NCBI RefSeq assembly: GCF_002159175.1
Contig: NZ_NFGZ01000004.1
Coordinates: forward strand, 122,511 to 186,510
Direction: 5' to 3'
Length of the DNA: 64,000 bases
From: Flavonifractor sp. An92
GTDB taxonomy: Bacteria > Bacillota > Clostridia > Oscillospirales > Oscillospiraceae
Numbering within the stretch: the stretch's first letter is position 1; each line of letters opens with the position of its first letter. Below, piece after piece: positions 23,874 through 32,862 of this stretch. A program made the position numbers and the translations under genes. The notes under the pieces are model-generated. The model was given only the letters and a program-made list of their open reading frames with translations, made no database searches and was not told where the DNA came from.

Positions 23874-25391
23874 TCATTCGGCGTTGATGAGGTCCGTGAT
23901 CCCGTCGTGGGGGTAGAACTGGAGGGCGTCCTGGATGGTGAGGAAGGTCCCGGTGTCGTTCCGGGCATTGACCATCCGGGTCTCCATAGCGCTGCGGACG
24001 GGATACTGCCACCAGGTCATTTGGTGGGTGTAGTTGATCCAGGCGTCCACGATATAACCGTCCACCATCTCCTGAATGGTGTAGGACACATAGCCCCGGT
24101 GGTTCTCGCCCCGGTCGGGGAGGGAGAAGGCGGCGAAGAGGTCCTGGTTTTGCGTGCTCCCCCAGAACACGCTGCTGGAGGTATAGGTCTCCTCACCCAG
24201 ATAGAAGTAGGGGGATATGTAGGTTTTGCCGTTTTCGTCATAGAGAACCTGGCCGGTGAAGTCCCCGCGCATCCCCCAGCCCTCGTCCGTCCGGCTGGCG
24301 GGCCAGAGCTGGATGGATTCGGTGCCGTAGAAACCGGGGTTTTCGAGCCACTGGAAGTGCTGGATGATCTTCCAGCTCTCCCGCTCGTCGGGCAGCTCCA
24401 CGGCGATGCCGGTGATGCGCAGCTCCTTGGTGTCATAGACCGTATCGCTGTAAAAACTGTTGCCCTGCTGCTCGGTCACCCTGCGACCCCGGTTGGCCGG
24501 GTGGTCCATCACATCCACCACCACCTGCTTGGCTCCGGCGCAGGAAAGCAGGTCGGCGTCGGTGAGGTCGTTCAGGATGTCCTCCGGGAAGCCCAGAGAC
24601 GCCAGGTGGTCTTTGATCTCCTGGACCTCTGCGGTGGTGTCGGTGTTCTGCTCCGCCCAGTCCATGGGATAGCTGCCGCCGAAGAGGTAGCCCAGGGCGA
24701 TACCCACGGCCAGAATGACGGCGAAGATCCGGACCACCCACCGGTCGGACAGCCGCACCGGGGCGGCCTGGATAGCGTAGCCCGCCTCGTCCAGCACGCC
24801 CGACAGGCGGAAGAGGTTCCGGAGGATGAGGACATAGGCCACCACGATGGCGATGACGGCCAGGAATCCGACCGCGCCCAGCATGGCCAGGACAAAGAGA
24901 ATGCCGTACCACACCAGAAGGGCGGCGGCGCTGCCGGTGGAGAACTCCAGACCGGAGGTTTCCCGCAGGGTACACAGCCCCCGCCACAGGGCGAAAAAGA
25001 CGGCGAGGAGGAGAAGCAGGTTGATGACGCCCAGGGCCTGTTCCCAGGGAGCGGCGGGGAACACAGTGGTGTTGCGGATGAGGGAGTAGCCCGTCAGGGC
25101 GCACCGCAGGGCGGCGAGGGCATAGCACAGCCGGAACCACCGGTTTTCCCGCCGCAGAGTGCGGAAGCCCAGCAACATCAGCACCACTCCGATGGCGGGG
25201 AGCAGGTAGTTGAGCAGCAGGAAGTTCAGGGTGAGGGCGGTGAGGGCGCAGCCCCACAGCACCCGGTTCACAGCCTTCCGCCAGGGGGTGATCTGTGAGA
25301 TGAGGTCATCCGGCGGCGTGTCCGGGGCGTTTTCCAGCAGCAGTTCGTCAAATACCGGTTCTTCCAGAGAGGTCCAGTCCTGTTTATCCAT
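23874..25391 (-). CDS. Multi-pass membrane protein of unknown function, partner of the sigma factor
   Basis: 505 residues. An acidic 35-residue cytoplasmic start is followed by about seven hydrophobic helices (roughly 40-230), then a 270-residue C-terminal soluble domain rich in aromatic residues with Trp/Tyr pairs. Starts at ATG 25391 (GGAGGTGACGG upstream), overlapping the sigma gene stop by 8 bases, so the two are coupled. The place next to an ECF-type sigma gene suggests a regulator of it or its output, but no known anti-sigma motif is visible. I do not recognise the family. Confidence 0.68.
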   Translation of the reverse strand: MDKQDWTSLEEPVFDELLLENAPDTPPDDLISQITPWRKAVNRVLWGCALTALTLNFLLLNYLLPAIGVVLMLLGFRTLRRENRWFRLCYALAALRCALTGYSLIRNTTVFPAAPWEQALGVINLLLLLAVFFALWRGLCTLRETSGLEFSTGSAAALLVWYGILFVLAMLGAVGFLAVIAIVVAYVLILRNLFRLSGVLDEAGYAIQAAPVRLSDRWVVRIFAVILAVGIALGYLFGGSYPMDWAEQNTDTTAEVQEIKDHLASLGFPEDILNDLTDADLLSCAGAKQVVVDVMDHPANRGRRVTEQQGNSFYSDTVYDTKELRITGIAVELPDERESWKIIQHFQWLENPGFYGTESIQLWPASRTDEGWGMRGDFTGQVLYDENGKTYISPYFYLGEETYTSSSVFWGSTQNQDLFAAFSLPDRGENHRGYVSYTIQEMVDGYIVDAWINYTHQMTWWQYPVRSAMETRMVNARNDTGTFLTIQDALQFYPHDGITDLINAE

Positions 25392-25923
25392 GCCCGTCAC
25401 CTCCCAATGCCTTGCGCAGATGGGCGCGCAGCCGGTACAGCCGTCCCTCCACGGCCCGGGGGGAGAGCCCCAGCTCGGCGGCGATCTGTGCGGTGGACTG
25501 TAAGTAGTAGTATTTGCGGTAGAAGAGGGCCTGTTCGCCCTTGGACAGAGCGGACACCGCCCGACGGACCTCCTCGGCCCGCTCCTGCCGCAGCAGCGCC
25601 TCCTCCGGCGTGGGGGCGGGGGAGGGGGTGAGCTCGTCCACCTCCGCTCCGGCGGGGAAGCGGCGGTTGTGCCGGGCGCGGTTGAGGGCGGTGTTGCGGG
25701 TCAGGGCGGTGAGCCAGGCGTTCCACGAGCCCCGCTGGGGGTCAAACTGGTCCGAGCGCTCCCACACCCGCAGGACCACCTCGGACAGGCACTCCTCCCG
25801 GTCCCGGGGGTCGGCGAGGATGGGGGAAATGATATAGCGCATCAGAGGGCCGTAGTGGAGCAGCAGCACATCGGCTCCCCGGGAGTCCCGGGCGCGCAGC
25901 AACTCCAGAAGCTCTTCTTCCAT
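25384..25923 (-). CDS. ECF-type RNA polymerase sigma factor
   Basis: 179 residues with region 2 (about 15-85, including DREECLSEVVLRVWERSDQF and the -10-recognising RGSWNAWLTALTRN) and region 4 (about 120-170, LSKGEQALFYRKYYY then the HTH QIAAELGLSPRAVEGRLYR). The intervening linker is Pro/Glu-rich. ATG 25923 follows AAAGGAGGGG; a longer frame upstream lacks a ribosome site. Co-transcribed with the membrane gene downstream. Target promoters are unknown. Confidence 0.86.
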   Translation of the reverse strand: MEEELLELLRARDSRGADVLLLHYGPLMRYIISPILADPRDREECLSEVVLRVWERSDQFDPQRGSWNAWLTALTRNTALNRARHNRRFPAGAEVDELTPSPAPTPEEALLRQERAEEVRRAVSALSKGEQALFYRKYYYLQSTAQIAAELGLSPRAVEGRLYRLRAHLRKALGGDGHG

Positions 25924-26004
25924 GCCGTCCCCTCCTTTCCAGGCGCCTTCTACTCTATCATACACGCCCCGGCGGAAAAACCCACGCGCTCCGGCCGAAA
26001 AAAT

Positions 26005-26982
26005 TCAGTTGTCTGAGTGCTCCAAAAAGGAGATGAGGCTGTCACAGCACTGCTGGACGAGGGGCTGTCCGGCCAGCTGGTCCAGCCACGCCCTGGGGAT
26101 GGCGTCCAGGCCATAGGCCAGACCGGCCAGACCGCCGGTGACGGCGGCGGTGGTGTCGGTGTCGCTGCCCAGATTCACCGCTTTGAGGACGCTGTCCCGA
26201 TAATGATTGGTGTTCAGGAGACACCACAGGGACGCCTCCAGAGTGTCCACCACATAGCCGCTGCTGCGGATCTCCTCCTCAGGCAGAGCGCGGAGGGCGT
26301 CGGGGGCGGCGATGCGGGCCCAGGTGTCCATCCACGGGGCAAAGTCAGGGGTGGAGCGGTACCAATCCAGGGCCTGGGGCACCCCGGCGGCGATGGCTGC
26401 GGGGAGGGTCATCCCGTCCAGCAGCCGAGCGGCTACGCTGAGGTAGATCCCGCAGGCCGACAGGGAGATGGGGTGGCGGTGGGTGAGGGAGGAGACCAGA
26501 TGGATGGTCTCCATGGCCTGGGGGTGCCTGGTGAGATCCGGGCCGTACTGGGCGTACAGGACGTAGGCCAGAGGCAGGATGCGCATGAGGGAGCCGTTGC
26601 CGTTGGAGCGCTCCTGGGTGCCGCCGCAGAGGGCGGGGGCGACCCCCGCCTGATAGCGGCCGATGGCCTGGGCGGTGGCGTTGCCCACGTCGAAGCAGAC
26701 ACCCCAGGGGGTGTAGGCGCCCTCCTGATACCAGGAGCGGAACCGCTCCATCATGTCCTGGGGGTCAATACCGCCGGCCTGGCCGATGCTGTCCGCCAGG
26801 GCCAGGGTCATGCTGCTGTCATCCGACCAGGTGCCGGCGGGCTGGTGGTAGGTGCCGTTTCCCAGCATGTCGGCCACCGGGGACTCCCGGAGGGATTCCC
26901 GGCTGCGAAATTCCACCGGTACGCCCAGGGCGTCGCCGATGCACAGCCCATACAGGCCGCTTTTGACCAATCGTAAATCCAT
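26005..26982 (-). CDS. ADP-ribosylglycohydrolase (DraG/ARH family)
   Basis: 325 residues. Two-metal site motifs are present: WSDDSSMTLALA near residue 52 and GSDTDTTAAVTGG near 275, with GDALGVPVEF at the start. Family members cleave N- or O-glycosidic bonds of ADP-ribosylated proteins or small ADP-ribosides. ATG 26982 with AAAGGAGG upstream, only 17 bases after the ABC ATPase, so it is the last gene of the importer operon. In this setting a small-molecule riboside substrate is more likely than a protein (inference). Confidence 0.85.
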   Translation of the reverse strand: MDLRLVKSGLYGLCIGDALGVPVEFRSRESLRESPVADMLGNGTYHQPAGTWSDDSSMTLALADSIGQAGGIDPQDMMERFRSWYQEGAYTPWGVCFDVGNATAQAIGRYQAGVAPALCGGTQERSNGNGSLMRILPLAYVLYAQYGPDLTRHPQAMETIHLVSSLTHRHPISLSACGIYLSVAARLLDGMTLPAAIAAGVPQALDWYRSTPDFAPWMDTWARIAAPDALRALPEEEIRSSGYVVDTLEASLWCLLNTNHYRDSVLKAVNLGSDTDTTAAVTGGLAGLAYGLDAIPRAWLDQLAGQPLVQQCCDSLISFLEHSDN

Positions 26983-26999
26983 ATCCGCAGATCCTCCTT

Positions 27000-28013
27000 T
27001 TAAATAGTATGAGGGAACAGGACCGCCCGGGTCCCGTCCACTCCGGTGAGGACGGTCTGGCCCACCGGGCCCAGGGGCTTGGGGGCGGTGATGGAGAGCC
27101 GGAAGCCCTCCGGCCCGGTGAGGGTGGTCTGGTAGCTCTCGCCCAGGTAGGCCGTCTCGGCCACCGTGAGGGGGAGGGGGCCGCTGCCCGGTTTCAGGGC
27201 GTCCGGGCGGAGAAAGGCGTCCCAGGCCCCGTCGGGAACGGCGGCGGGGAAGGAGAGCTCCCCCACGGAAAAGACCCCGTTCCGCACGATGCCGGGCAGG
27301 TACCCGCCGCCGCCGAAGTAGTCGGCCACCCGACGGGTGGCGGGGGCGGCGTAGACCTCTGGGGGCGTACCGCACTGCTCGATGGACCCGTCGAACATCA
27401 CCGCCACCCGGTGGGCCATGGAGAGGGCCTCCCGCCGGTCGTGGGTGACCAGGACGGTGGTCATGTGGAGCTGTGCCTGGAGGGTGCGCACCAGGGCGCG
27501 CATATCCTCTCTTAAATTCTCGTCCAGGCTGGAGAAGGGCTCGTCCAGCAGCAGCACCCGGGGCTGGGCGGCCAGAGCCCGGGCCAGGGCCACCCGCTGG
27601 AGCTGTCCGCCGGAGAGCTGGCCCACTCTGCGCCTGTCCAGCCCAGCGAGCTGCACCCGCTCCAGCCAGTGCCCGGCCTCCTCCAGCCGCTTTTGCCGGG
27701 GCACGCCCCGCATCCGCAGGGGGAAGGCCACGTTTTCCGCCGCCGTCAGGTGGGGGAAGAGCCTTAAATCCTGAAAGACCACCACCACGCCCCGGCGGTG
27801 GGGCGGCAGGGCGGCCAGATTTTCCTCCCCCAGGGAAATTGACCCGCCGCTGAGGGGGACGATGCCCGCAATGGTTTTGAGACAGGTGCTCTTGCCGCAG
27901 CCCGAGGCCCCCAGCAGGGCCAGCAGCTCCCCGTCCCGGACGGTGAGGTCCACGCCATGGAGGATCTCCTTGCCTCCCAGAGCGGCGCGGACGCCGGTGA
28001 GTTTCAGTTCCAT
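27000..28013 (-). CDS. ABC importer ATP-binding protein (PotA/YnjD-like)
   Basis: 337 residues. Walker A GASGCGKST at 35-43, signature LSGGQLQRVALARA near 133, Walker B VLLLDEPFSSLD, H-loop VTHDRREAL. The last 100 residues form a TOBE-like regulatory domain as in spermidine/iron/molybdate importers. ATG 28013 with AGGAGG 7 bases upstream; the gene overlaps the permease stop by 10 bases. Energises the two permeases upstream. Confidence 0.92.
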   Translation of the reverse strand: MELKLTGVRAALGGKEILHGVDLTVRDGELLALLGASGCGKSTCLKTIAGIVPLSGGSISLGEENLAALPPHRRGVVVVFQDLRLFPHLTAAENVAFPLRMRGVPRQKRLEEAGHWLERVQLAGLDRRRVGQLSGGQLQRVALARALAAQPRVLLLDEPFSSLDENLREDMRALVRTLQAQLHMTTVLVTHDRREALSMAHRVAVMFDGSIEQCGTPPEVYAAPATRRVADYFGGGGYLPGIVRNGVFSVGELSFPAAVPDGAWDAFLRPDALKPGSGPLPLTVAETAYLGESYQTTLTGPEGFRLSITAPKPLGPVGQTVLTGVDGTRAVLFPHTI

Positions 28014-28801
28014 TTCCTGCCTCCTGTCCAAAGATGGATGAGCCCCTCCAGCACCGCGAACACAGCCAGAGCCGAGCCCACGAAGAGCAGGGCGTAAAGG
28101 GAGGCCAGGGTGCGGTCCCCGCTCTGGATGTAGGGGACCATCACCAGGGACAGAGTGCGCACCTGGCCGCCGCCCAGCAGGAGGGTGGTGAAGTATTGAC
28201 TGTATGAGATGGCGAAAGCCATGCTCCCCGCCGACAGGAGCCCCGGCGCCAGGGCGGGGAGGGTGCCGTGGAGGAAGGCCCGGGCGGGGGACGCACCCAG
28301 CACGGCGGCCTGTTCTTCCAGGTTTTTGCCGCAGGCCTGGGTCACGTCGGTGAGGATGCTCACCGTGTAGGGGAGGGCGGTGATGACATGGACCACCACC
28401 ACCCCCGCCAAGGTGTCGGCCAGCCCTAGCCGGAGGAACACCGTGTGCAGGCCCATGGCCAGCACGGTGCCCGGCACCAGGATGGGGAACAGCGCGCCGA
28501 AGCGGACCAATTCTTTCCCGGGAAAGGAGTGGAAGGCCAGGGCCCGGGCGGTCATAGCCCCCACCAGAGTGGCCAGAGCCGCCGCGGTCAGGGAGAGGCC
28601 CACGCTGGACAGCAGCAGCGCCCCCGTGTGGTTATAGGAGGCGAAGAGCTCCTGAAACCCCCGCAGGGAGAAGCTTTCCGGCCACAGCTCCGGCCAGGGC
28701 CACCGCCCGGCCACGCTCCATACCGCCAGCAGTGCCACCGGCAGCAGAATACAGAGTCCCGCCACGGCCACGGCCAGGGCGGGAAGGGGATTCCGTCTCA
28801 T
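28004..28801 (-). CDS. ABC importer permease (second subunit)
   Basis: 265 residues, about six transmembrane helices. The EAA-type coupling loop EEQAAVLGASPARAF lies near residue 165. Start overlaps the previous permease stop by four bases (ATGA), which shows tight coupling. Similar in type to YnjC C-terminal half/PotC/FbpB inner-membrane proteins. Confidence 0.88.
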   Translation of the reverse strand: MRRNPLPALAVAVAGLCILLPVALLAVWSVAGRWPWPELWPESFSLRGFQELFASYNHTGALLLSSVGLSLTAAALATLVGAMTARALAFHSFPGKELVRFGALFPILVPGTVLAMGLHTVFLRLGLADTLAGVVVVHVITALPYTVSILTDVTQACGKNLEEQAAVLGASPARAFLHGTLPALAPGLLSAGSMAFAISYSQYFTTLLLGGGQVRTLSLVMVPYIQSGDRTLASLYALLFVGSALAVFAVLEGLIHLWTGGRKWN

Positions 28802-29664
28802 TGCACCACCCTCCCGGCATTCAACTTCCGCCGCAGCAGCCAGGCGTACACCAGGGCCAGCAGCAGGCTCACCAGCAGAATAAATCCGTTCATGGCCATG
28901 GCGTAGGGCCGGTGGCGCAGGTCGGGGTGGGTGTACTCCAGATAGGCCTGCACCGGCAGGGCCTTGGGCAGGGTGCTGCCCAGCAGGAGGGGCACCTCAT
29001 AAGAGCCAAAGGCGTAGGCGAAGATGATGAGGAAGGCGCTGCCGATGGCGGGGAGGCTCAGCGGCAGGGTGATGTGGAAGAAGGCCCGCACCGGGGAGGC
29101 CCCCAGGTTGCAGGCCGCCTCGCCCAACGTGTCTCGGACGCTCCCCATGAGGGCAGCCACGAAGTAGGCCACGAAGGGGATCTCCTTCCACAGATAGGCC
29201 AACAGCATCCCCATGCCGCCGGAGGAGAAGAGAAGGGAGGGAAAGTCCTCCTGTCCGTCGATGAGCCCCCCGGCGTAGAGCGCCCGGGCCACCAGTCCGC
29301 TCTGGGACAGCAGCACGATGAGGAAGAGGGCGGTCACCGTGTGGGGCACCAGAATGGGGAGGCGCACCAGCAGCAGCGCCCCCCGCCGCCCCCGGCGCAG
29401 GGCCAGCAGGGCGGCGCAGAGGGCGGTGCCCAGCACGGTGGAGGAGAGGGCCGACAGAAAGGCCACCTTCAGGCTCAGCATCAGCGAGGCGGTGAGGGTC
29501 CCGTCGGTGAAGAGGGCCTGATAATAGTCCAGGGTGAGCTCGGTGAGGCCGAAGGCGGGGATGTAGCCCAGGCTCTGCACCAGGGCGCAGCCCATGGCCC
29601 AGAGGAGCAGCCCCATCAGGGCCAGGAAGGGGAGGAGGAGCAGCAGGGGAGCCAGACGCTTCAC
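28798..29664 (-). CDS. ABC importer permease (first subunit)
   Basis: 288 residues, six helices, EAA loop GEAACNLGASPVRAFFH near residue 195. Overlaps the substrate-binding protein stop by four bases. Forms the channel with the second permease. Membrane-domain order and lengths fit the CysTW/PotBC class of type I importers. Confidence 0.88.
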   Translation of the reverse strand: MKRLAPLLLLLPFLALMGLLLWAMGCALVQSLGYIPAFGLTELTLDYYQALFTDGTLTASLMLSLKVAFLSALSSTVLGTALCAALLALRRGRRGALLLVRLPILVPHTVTALFLIVLLSQSGLVARALYAGGLIDGQEDFPSLLFSSGGMGMLLAYLWKEIPFVAYFVAALMGSVRDTLGEAACNLGASPVRAFFHITLPLSLPAIGSAFLIIFAYAFGSYEVPLLLGSTLPKALPVQAYLEYTHPDLRHRPYAMAMNGFILLVSLLLALVYAWLLRRKLNAGRVVQ

Positions 29665-30896
29665 TGTCCCACCACTTCCTCGGTCCAGATCTCCTCCAGC
29701 AGAGGCACCAGGGCGGCGGGCATCTCGGGCAGGCGGCGCTCCAGCAGCGCATCCTGGGGCAGGGTGCCTTCCCCGATGTCCACGGCGTCGAAGAGGGCCT
29801 GCTCCTCCGCCGAGAGCTTCTCCTCGTCCAGCACGGGGAGGACTTTTTGGGCCTCGTACTGGGCGGCCTGGAGCTCCGGGGAGAGGAGTTCGTTGATGAC
29901 CACCATGGCCCCGGCCTTGTTGGGGGCGTTGTAGGCGATGGCTATGTAATTGGTGTTGCCGATGGTGCCGTTGTCCCAGAGGAAGGCTTGGGCGGTGTCG
30001 GGGTAGATGCCCTTTTCGATGTTCACCGCCGGGCTGTAGGGACTATAACTGATGTCCAGCAGCACTTCGCCGTCGGCGAAGAGGTTGGTGAGCTGGGTGG
30101 AGGAGGCGGGGAAGGTCTCGCCGCCGTTCCAGAGGTAGGGGTTCAGCTCCCGCAAATACTCCATGGCGGGGGCCACGGCGGCGCGGAGGGTCTCCTTGTC
30201 GGCCTCCATGTCCTGAAACTGCTCCCAGCCGCAGATATCGTACACCACATTGCGCACGAAGGCTGAGCCGGTAAAGTCGGGGGGCGCGGGGTAGGTGACT
30301 TTACCCGGGTATTTCTGGACGAACTCCAGCAGCTCCTCCGTGCTGGTGGGGGCCTCCGGGGTGGCGGCGCTGTCGCGGATGAGGACCAGCTGGGCCTTGG
30401 CATAGGGGGCCTCATACCCCTCAATGGGGTAGCAGAAGTCGGTGAGGGTCTCGGTGTCCTCCTGGTCTACATAGGCGTTGAAATTGGGCAGGTCCTGGGT
30501 GAAGGGCCCGTAGAGGAGCCCATTTTCCTTGCAGGAGTAGAAGTTCTCGCCGTTGATCCAGATCATGTCGATGGTGCCGGTGGTCTGCCCGGCCCCCTTT
30601 TCCCCGGAGAGCTTGGCCAGGATGGCGTCGATGTCCATGCCCACCACCTCCAGGGTGATGTCGTATTTCTCTTTTAAGGTATCGGCCACGGTGGTCTGGA
30701 GGAACTGGTTGCGGGCGTCATCGCCGCCCCAGCCGTAGAAGGTGACGGTGGTGCCCCGGGCCAGTTCCACCAGGGAATCGAAGTCGGTGGGAAGGGTCTG
30801 CTCCGGGGTGGGGTCGGCGGCGGCAGAGCCGCACCCGGCCAGCAGCGCGGCAGAGAGGGCCGCGGCGGTCAGGACGCGGGGGAATCGAATGGACAT
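29661..30896 (-). CDS. YnjB-like ABC substrate-binding lipoprotein
   Basis: 411 residues. Signal peptide with lipobox LLAGC (C22), so it is anchored outside the membrane. FYGWGGDDARNQF and the later DMIWINGENF, GLLYGPF and PIEGYEAPYAKAQ segments resemble the YnjB family of type 2 binding proteins, which has thiamine-like and other proposed ligands but none proven. ATG 30896 with AAGGAG upstream; the longer open frame to 31094 has no support. Ligand here is unknown; the flanking glycosidases suggest a riboside. Confidence 0.86.
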   Translation of the reverse strand: MSIRFPRVLTAAALSAALLAGCGSAAADPTPEQTLPTDFDSLVELARGTTVTFYGWGGDDARNQFLQTTVADTLKEKYDITLEVVGMDIDAILAKLSGEKGAGQTTGTIDMIWINGENFYSCKENGLLYGPFTQDLPNFNAYVDQEDTETLTDFCYPIEGYEAPYAKAQLVLIRDSAATPEAPTSTEELLEFVQKYPGKVTYPAPPDFTGSAFVRNVVYDICGWEQFQDMEADKETLRAAVAPAMEYLRELNPYLWNGGETFPASSTQLTNLFADGEVLLDISYSPYSPAVNIEKGIYPDTAQAFLWDNGTIGNTNYIAIAYNAPNKAGAMVVINELLSPELQAAQYEAQKVLPVLDEEKLSAEEQALFDAVDIGEGTLPQDALLERRLPEMPAALVPLLEEIWTEEVVGQ

Positions 30897-30918
30897 GGGC
30901 TGAAAACTCCTTTCTGAG

Positions 30919-31794
30919 TCAGGACCGGGCGGGGTCCACCCGGGCGGCCTTCCAGTGGGCAAAGACCTGGGCGCGGAAGGCGTGGGCGTCCCGGATGACC
31001 GGGAGGGTAATGGTATGGGGCGCGCCGCCGCCCAGCAGCATCCCCCGGGCCATGGAGGTCTCGGTGGGGGTAATGACGGCTTGTTTCGCCTCAAAAAGCT
31101 CCGGCTGGGCGAGCCACGCGGCGGCCACGGTGTCCCAGTTCACGAACCCGTCCTGGTTCCAGTGGTCCCGGTTGTAGTCGAACCAGTAGCCCAGCTTTCG
31201 GACCAGATAGTCCCCCACCGGCCCGGAGCCGGCGAGGACCCGGTTGGTCTCGGCGCGGTCCAGATAGGCGGGCAGGCAGTGGGTGCCGGTACACACGGCC
31301 ACATTTTTCCCACGGGTGACCACCGCCAGGCTGGCCTGGGGGTCGCAGGAGAAATTGAGCTCTCCCATCTCCTTACCGCCCACGAACAGTGGCTCGATGA
31401 GCCCGCCCATGAGGGAGAAGGCGGCGGCATTCTGCCAGAACTCCGGGTCGTACTCGGCCGCCCCCAGCAGATTGGTCTGGGCGCCGGTGGCCAGCACGGC
31501 CACCTCGCCCTTCCGGGCGCGGAGGGTGTGGGCTAAAAATTCCGCCGCCTCGCTGCGGCGGTCGCCGGGGCCGGGCGCGCCCCGGTAGCAGGGGATATCC
31601 TCCCGGCCCAGCTCCCGTAGGAGGCGGCGGGTGTTTTCCTCCACCAGCTCCAGCGGGGCGTTGCCGTGGGTGGTGGTCACCCCCAGCACCTCCACGTCGG
31701 GGCAGCCCAGCAGGTAGAGCAGGGCCAGACCGTCGTCGGCGTCCCGGCCGGGCAGGCCCATGGTGTTGTCACAGTCCAGAATCAGGGCGTGCAT
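30919..31794 (-). CDS. Nucleoside hydrolase (IunH-type)
   Basis: 291 residues. The N-terminal calcium/ribose site reads DCDN...GRDADD at 7-21, a stretched variant of the usual DxDxxxDD, and ATGAQTNLLGAAEYDP, LMGG and ELNFSCDPQA follow the family order. Hydrolyses the N-ribosidic bond of nucleosides or related N-ribosides. First gene of the operon, ATG 31794 with AAAGGAG. The altered metal loop makes a non-standard riboside plausible (inference). Confidence 0.85.
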   Translation of the reverse strand: MHALILDCDNTMGLPGRDADDGLALLYLLGCPDVEVLGVTTTHGNAPLELVEENTRRLLRELGREDIPCYRGAPGPGDRRSEAAEFLAHTLRARKGEVAVLATGAQTNLLGAAEYDPEFWQNAAAFSLMGGLIEPLFVGGKEMGELNFSCDPQASLAVVTRGKNVAVCTGTHCLPAYLDRAETNRVLAGSGPVGDYLVRKLGYWFDYNRDHWNQDGFVNWDTVAAAWLAQPELFEAKQAVITPTETSMARGMLLGGGAPHTITLPVIRDAHAFRAQVFAHWKAARVDPARS

Positions 31795-31835
31795 GGCGCA
31801 TCTCGCTCCTTTCCCCGGGATTACAAGTAATTAGC

Positions 31836-31865
31836 ATTATAAAACCACAGAGAAATGGGTGTCAA
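31836..31865 (-). promoter_or_regulatory. Promoter of the nucleoside hydrolase-ABC operon
   Basis: Minus strand TTGACA (31865-31860), 18 bases, TATAAT (31841-31836), 42 bases before the start codon. Confidence 0.82.
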
Positions 31866-31929
31866 TGCGGGGGAGAGCATCCGCGTAGTGTGTTTTTCAA
31901 TATTGGAGATCGAGCTTTATCGAAAGAGG

Positions 31930-31978
31930 CACCCGCCCGGCCGGAGCGGCATAGGCTGTAGGTGCCCGGCCGGGAGAG
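31930..31978. other. GC-rich hairpin in the gap before the CnaB-like gene
   Basis: GCCCGGCCGG near 31936 can pair with CCCGGCCGGG near 31965, with a loop containing CATAGGCTGTAG. Could be a leader hairpin or a T-less terminator; no promoter to its right was found. Confidence 0.35.
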
Positions 31979-32013
31979 CGGTCCGGGCAGATCACATCAG
32001 GAGGTTCGTTCCA

Positions 32014-32862
32014 ATGGCTGATGTCAAGCAGGACCTGTACGGTCTGGAGTACAGCTCCAACTTTACCATTTCCGGTCTGCAGGAGGCCGATATCAATCTG
32101 AACCTGACCCCCGCCGCCGGGGCCTCCGGCACGGTGTTCGGCACCGTCACTGACGGCACCGACCCCATCCCCGACGCCACCGTCAAGCTCTTTGACAGCC
32201 TGGGCCAGCCCTTCCAGCACACCATGACCGACGCCGAGGGCGCCTACACCCTGGACGGGGTGCCCGCCGGGAGCTACACCGTCAGCGCCGTCAAGGAGGG
32301 CTATCTCCTCAGCGACGCCTTCGGCGTGACCCTCACCGGCGGCGGCACCATCCAGGCCAATCTGGTCTGTACCGCCGACACCTCCCTGGCGCTGGGCGCC
32401 ATCGCCGGCGTGGTGAAGGTGAATCAGCTGGGGGTGGAGACCCCGCTGGCCGGGGTGAAGCTGACCCTGATGGATGCCCTGGACACCGCGGTGGCGGCCA
32501 CTTATTCGGTGGCGGACGGCGAGTTCGCCTTCTACGACGTGGCCGATGGGGTGTATACCGTCCTGGCCACCGCCGAGGGCTACCGGGCCACCGCCCCCAT
32601 GGCGGCCACGGTTCTGAACGGCTCCATCGTCAACATGACCATCGTCATGACGGTGGACACCCGCACCTACAACGGCACCGTCAGCGGCATCATCCGGGAC
32701 CAGAACGGCAACGCCGTGGCGGGGTGCTTCGTGGGCCTTTTTCAGATCGTAGGCGGTGTGGAGACCCTGACCGCCGCCACCAAGACCAACACCGCCGGGA
32801 TGTATCTCTTCGGCGGTGTCACCGCCGGCGAATATCTGGTGAAGGCCAAGATGGAGGCCTGA
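32014..32862 (+). CDS. Protein of three carboxypeptidase-regulatory/CnaB-like repeats
   Basis: 282 residues, no signal peptide and no membrane segment. It consists of three beta-sandwich repeats (about 33-112, 123-198, 212-282), each with G.V....G....A.V.L.....F....T...G.Y......AG.Y.V motifs. Starts at ATG 32014 after AGGAGG. The first 30 residues (MADVKQDLYGLEYSS) are a distinct lead. Such domains usually act as structural or binding modules; absence of a secretion signal leaves location open (cytoplasm, spore or non-classical export). Not assigned to a named protein. Confidence 0.72.
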   Translation: MADVKQDLYGLEYSSNFTISGLQEADINLNLTPAAGASGTVFGTVTDGTDPIPDATVKLFDSLGQPFQHTMTDAEGAYTLDGVPAGSYTVSAVKEGYLLSDAFGVTLTGGGTIQANLVCTADTSLALGAIAGVVKVNQLGVETPLAGVKLTLMDALDTAVAATYSVADGEFAFYDVADGVYTVLATAEGYRATAPMAATVLNGSIVNMTIVMTVDTRTYNGTVSGIIRDQNGNAVAGCFVGLFQIVGGVETLTAATKTNTAGMYLFGGVTAGEYLVKAKMEA

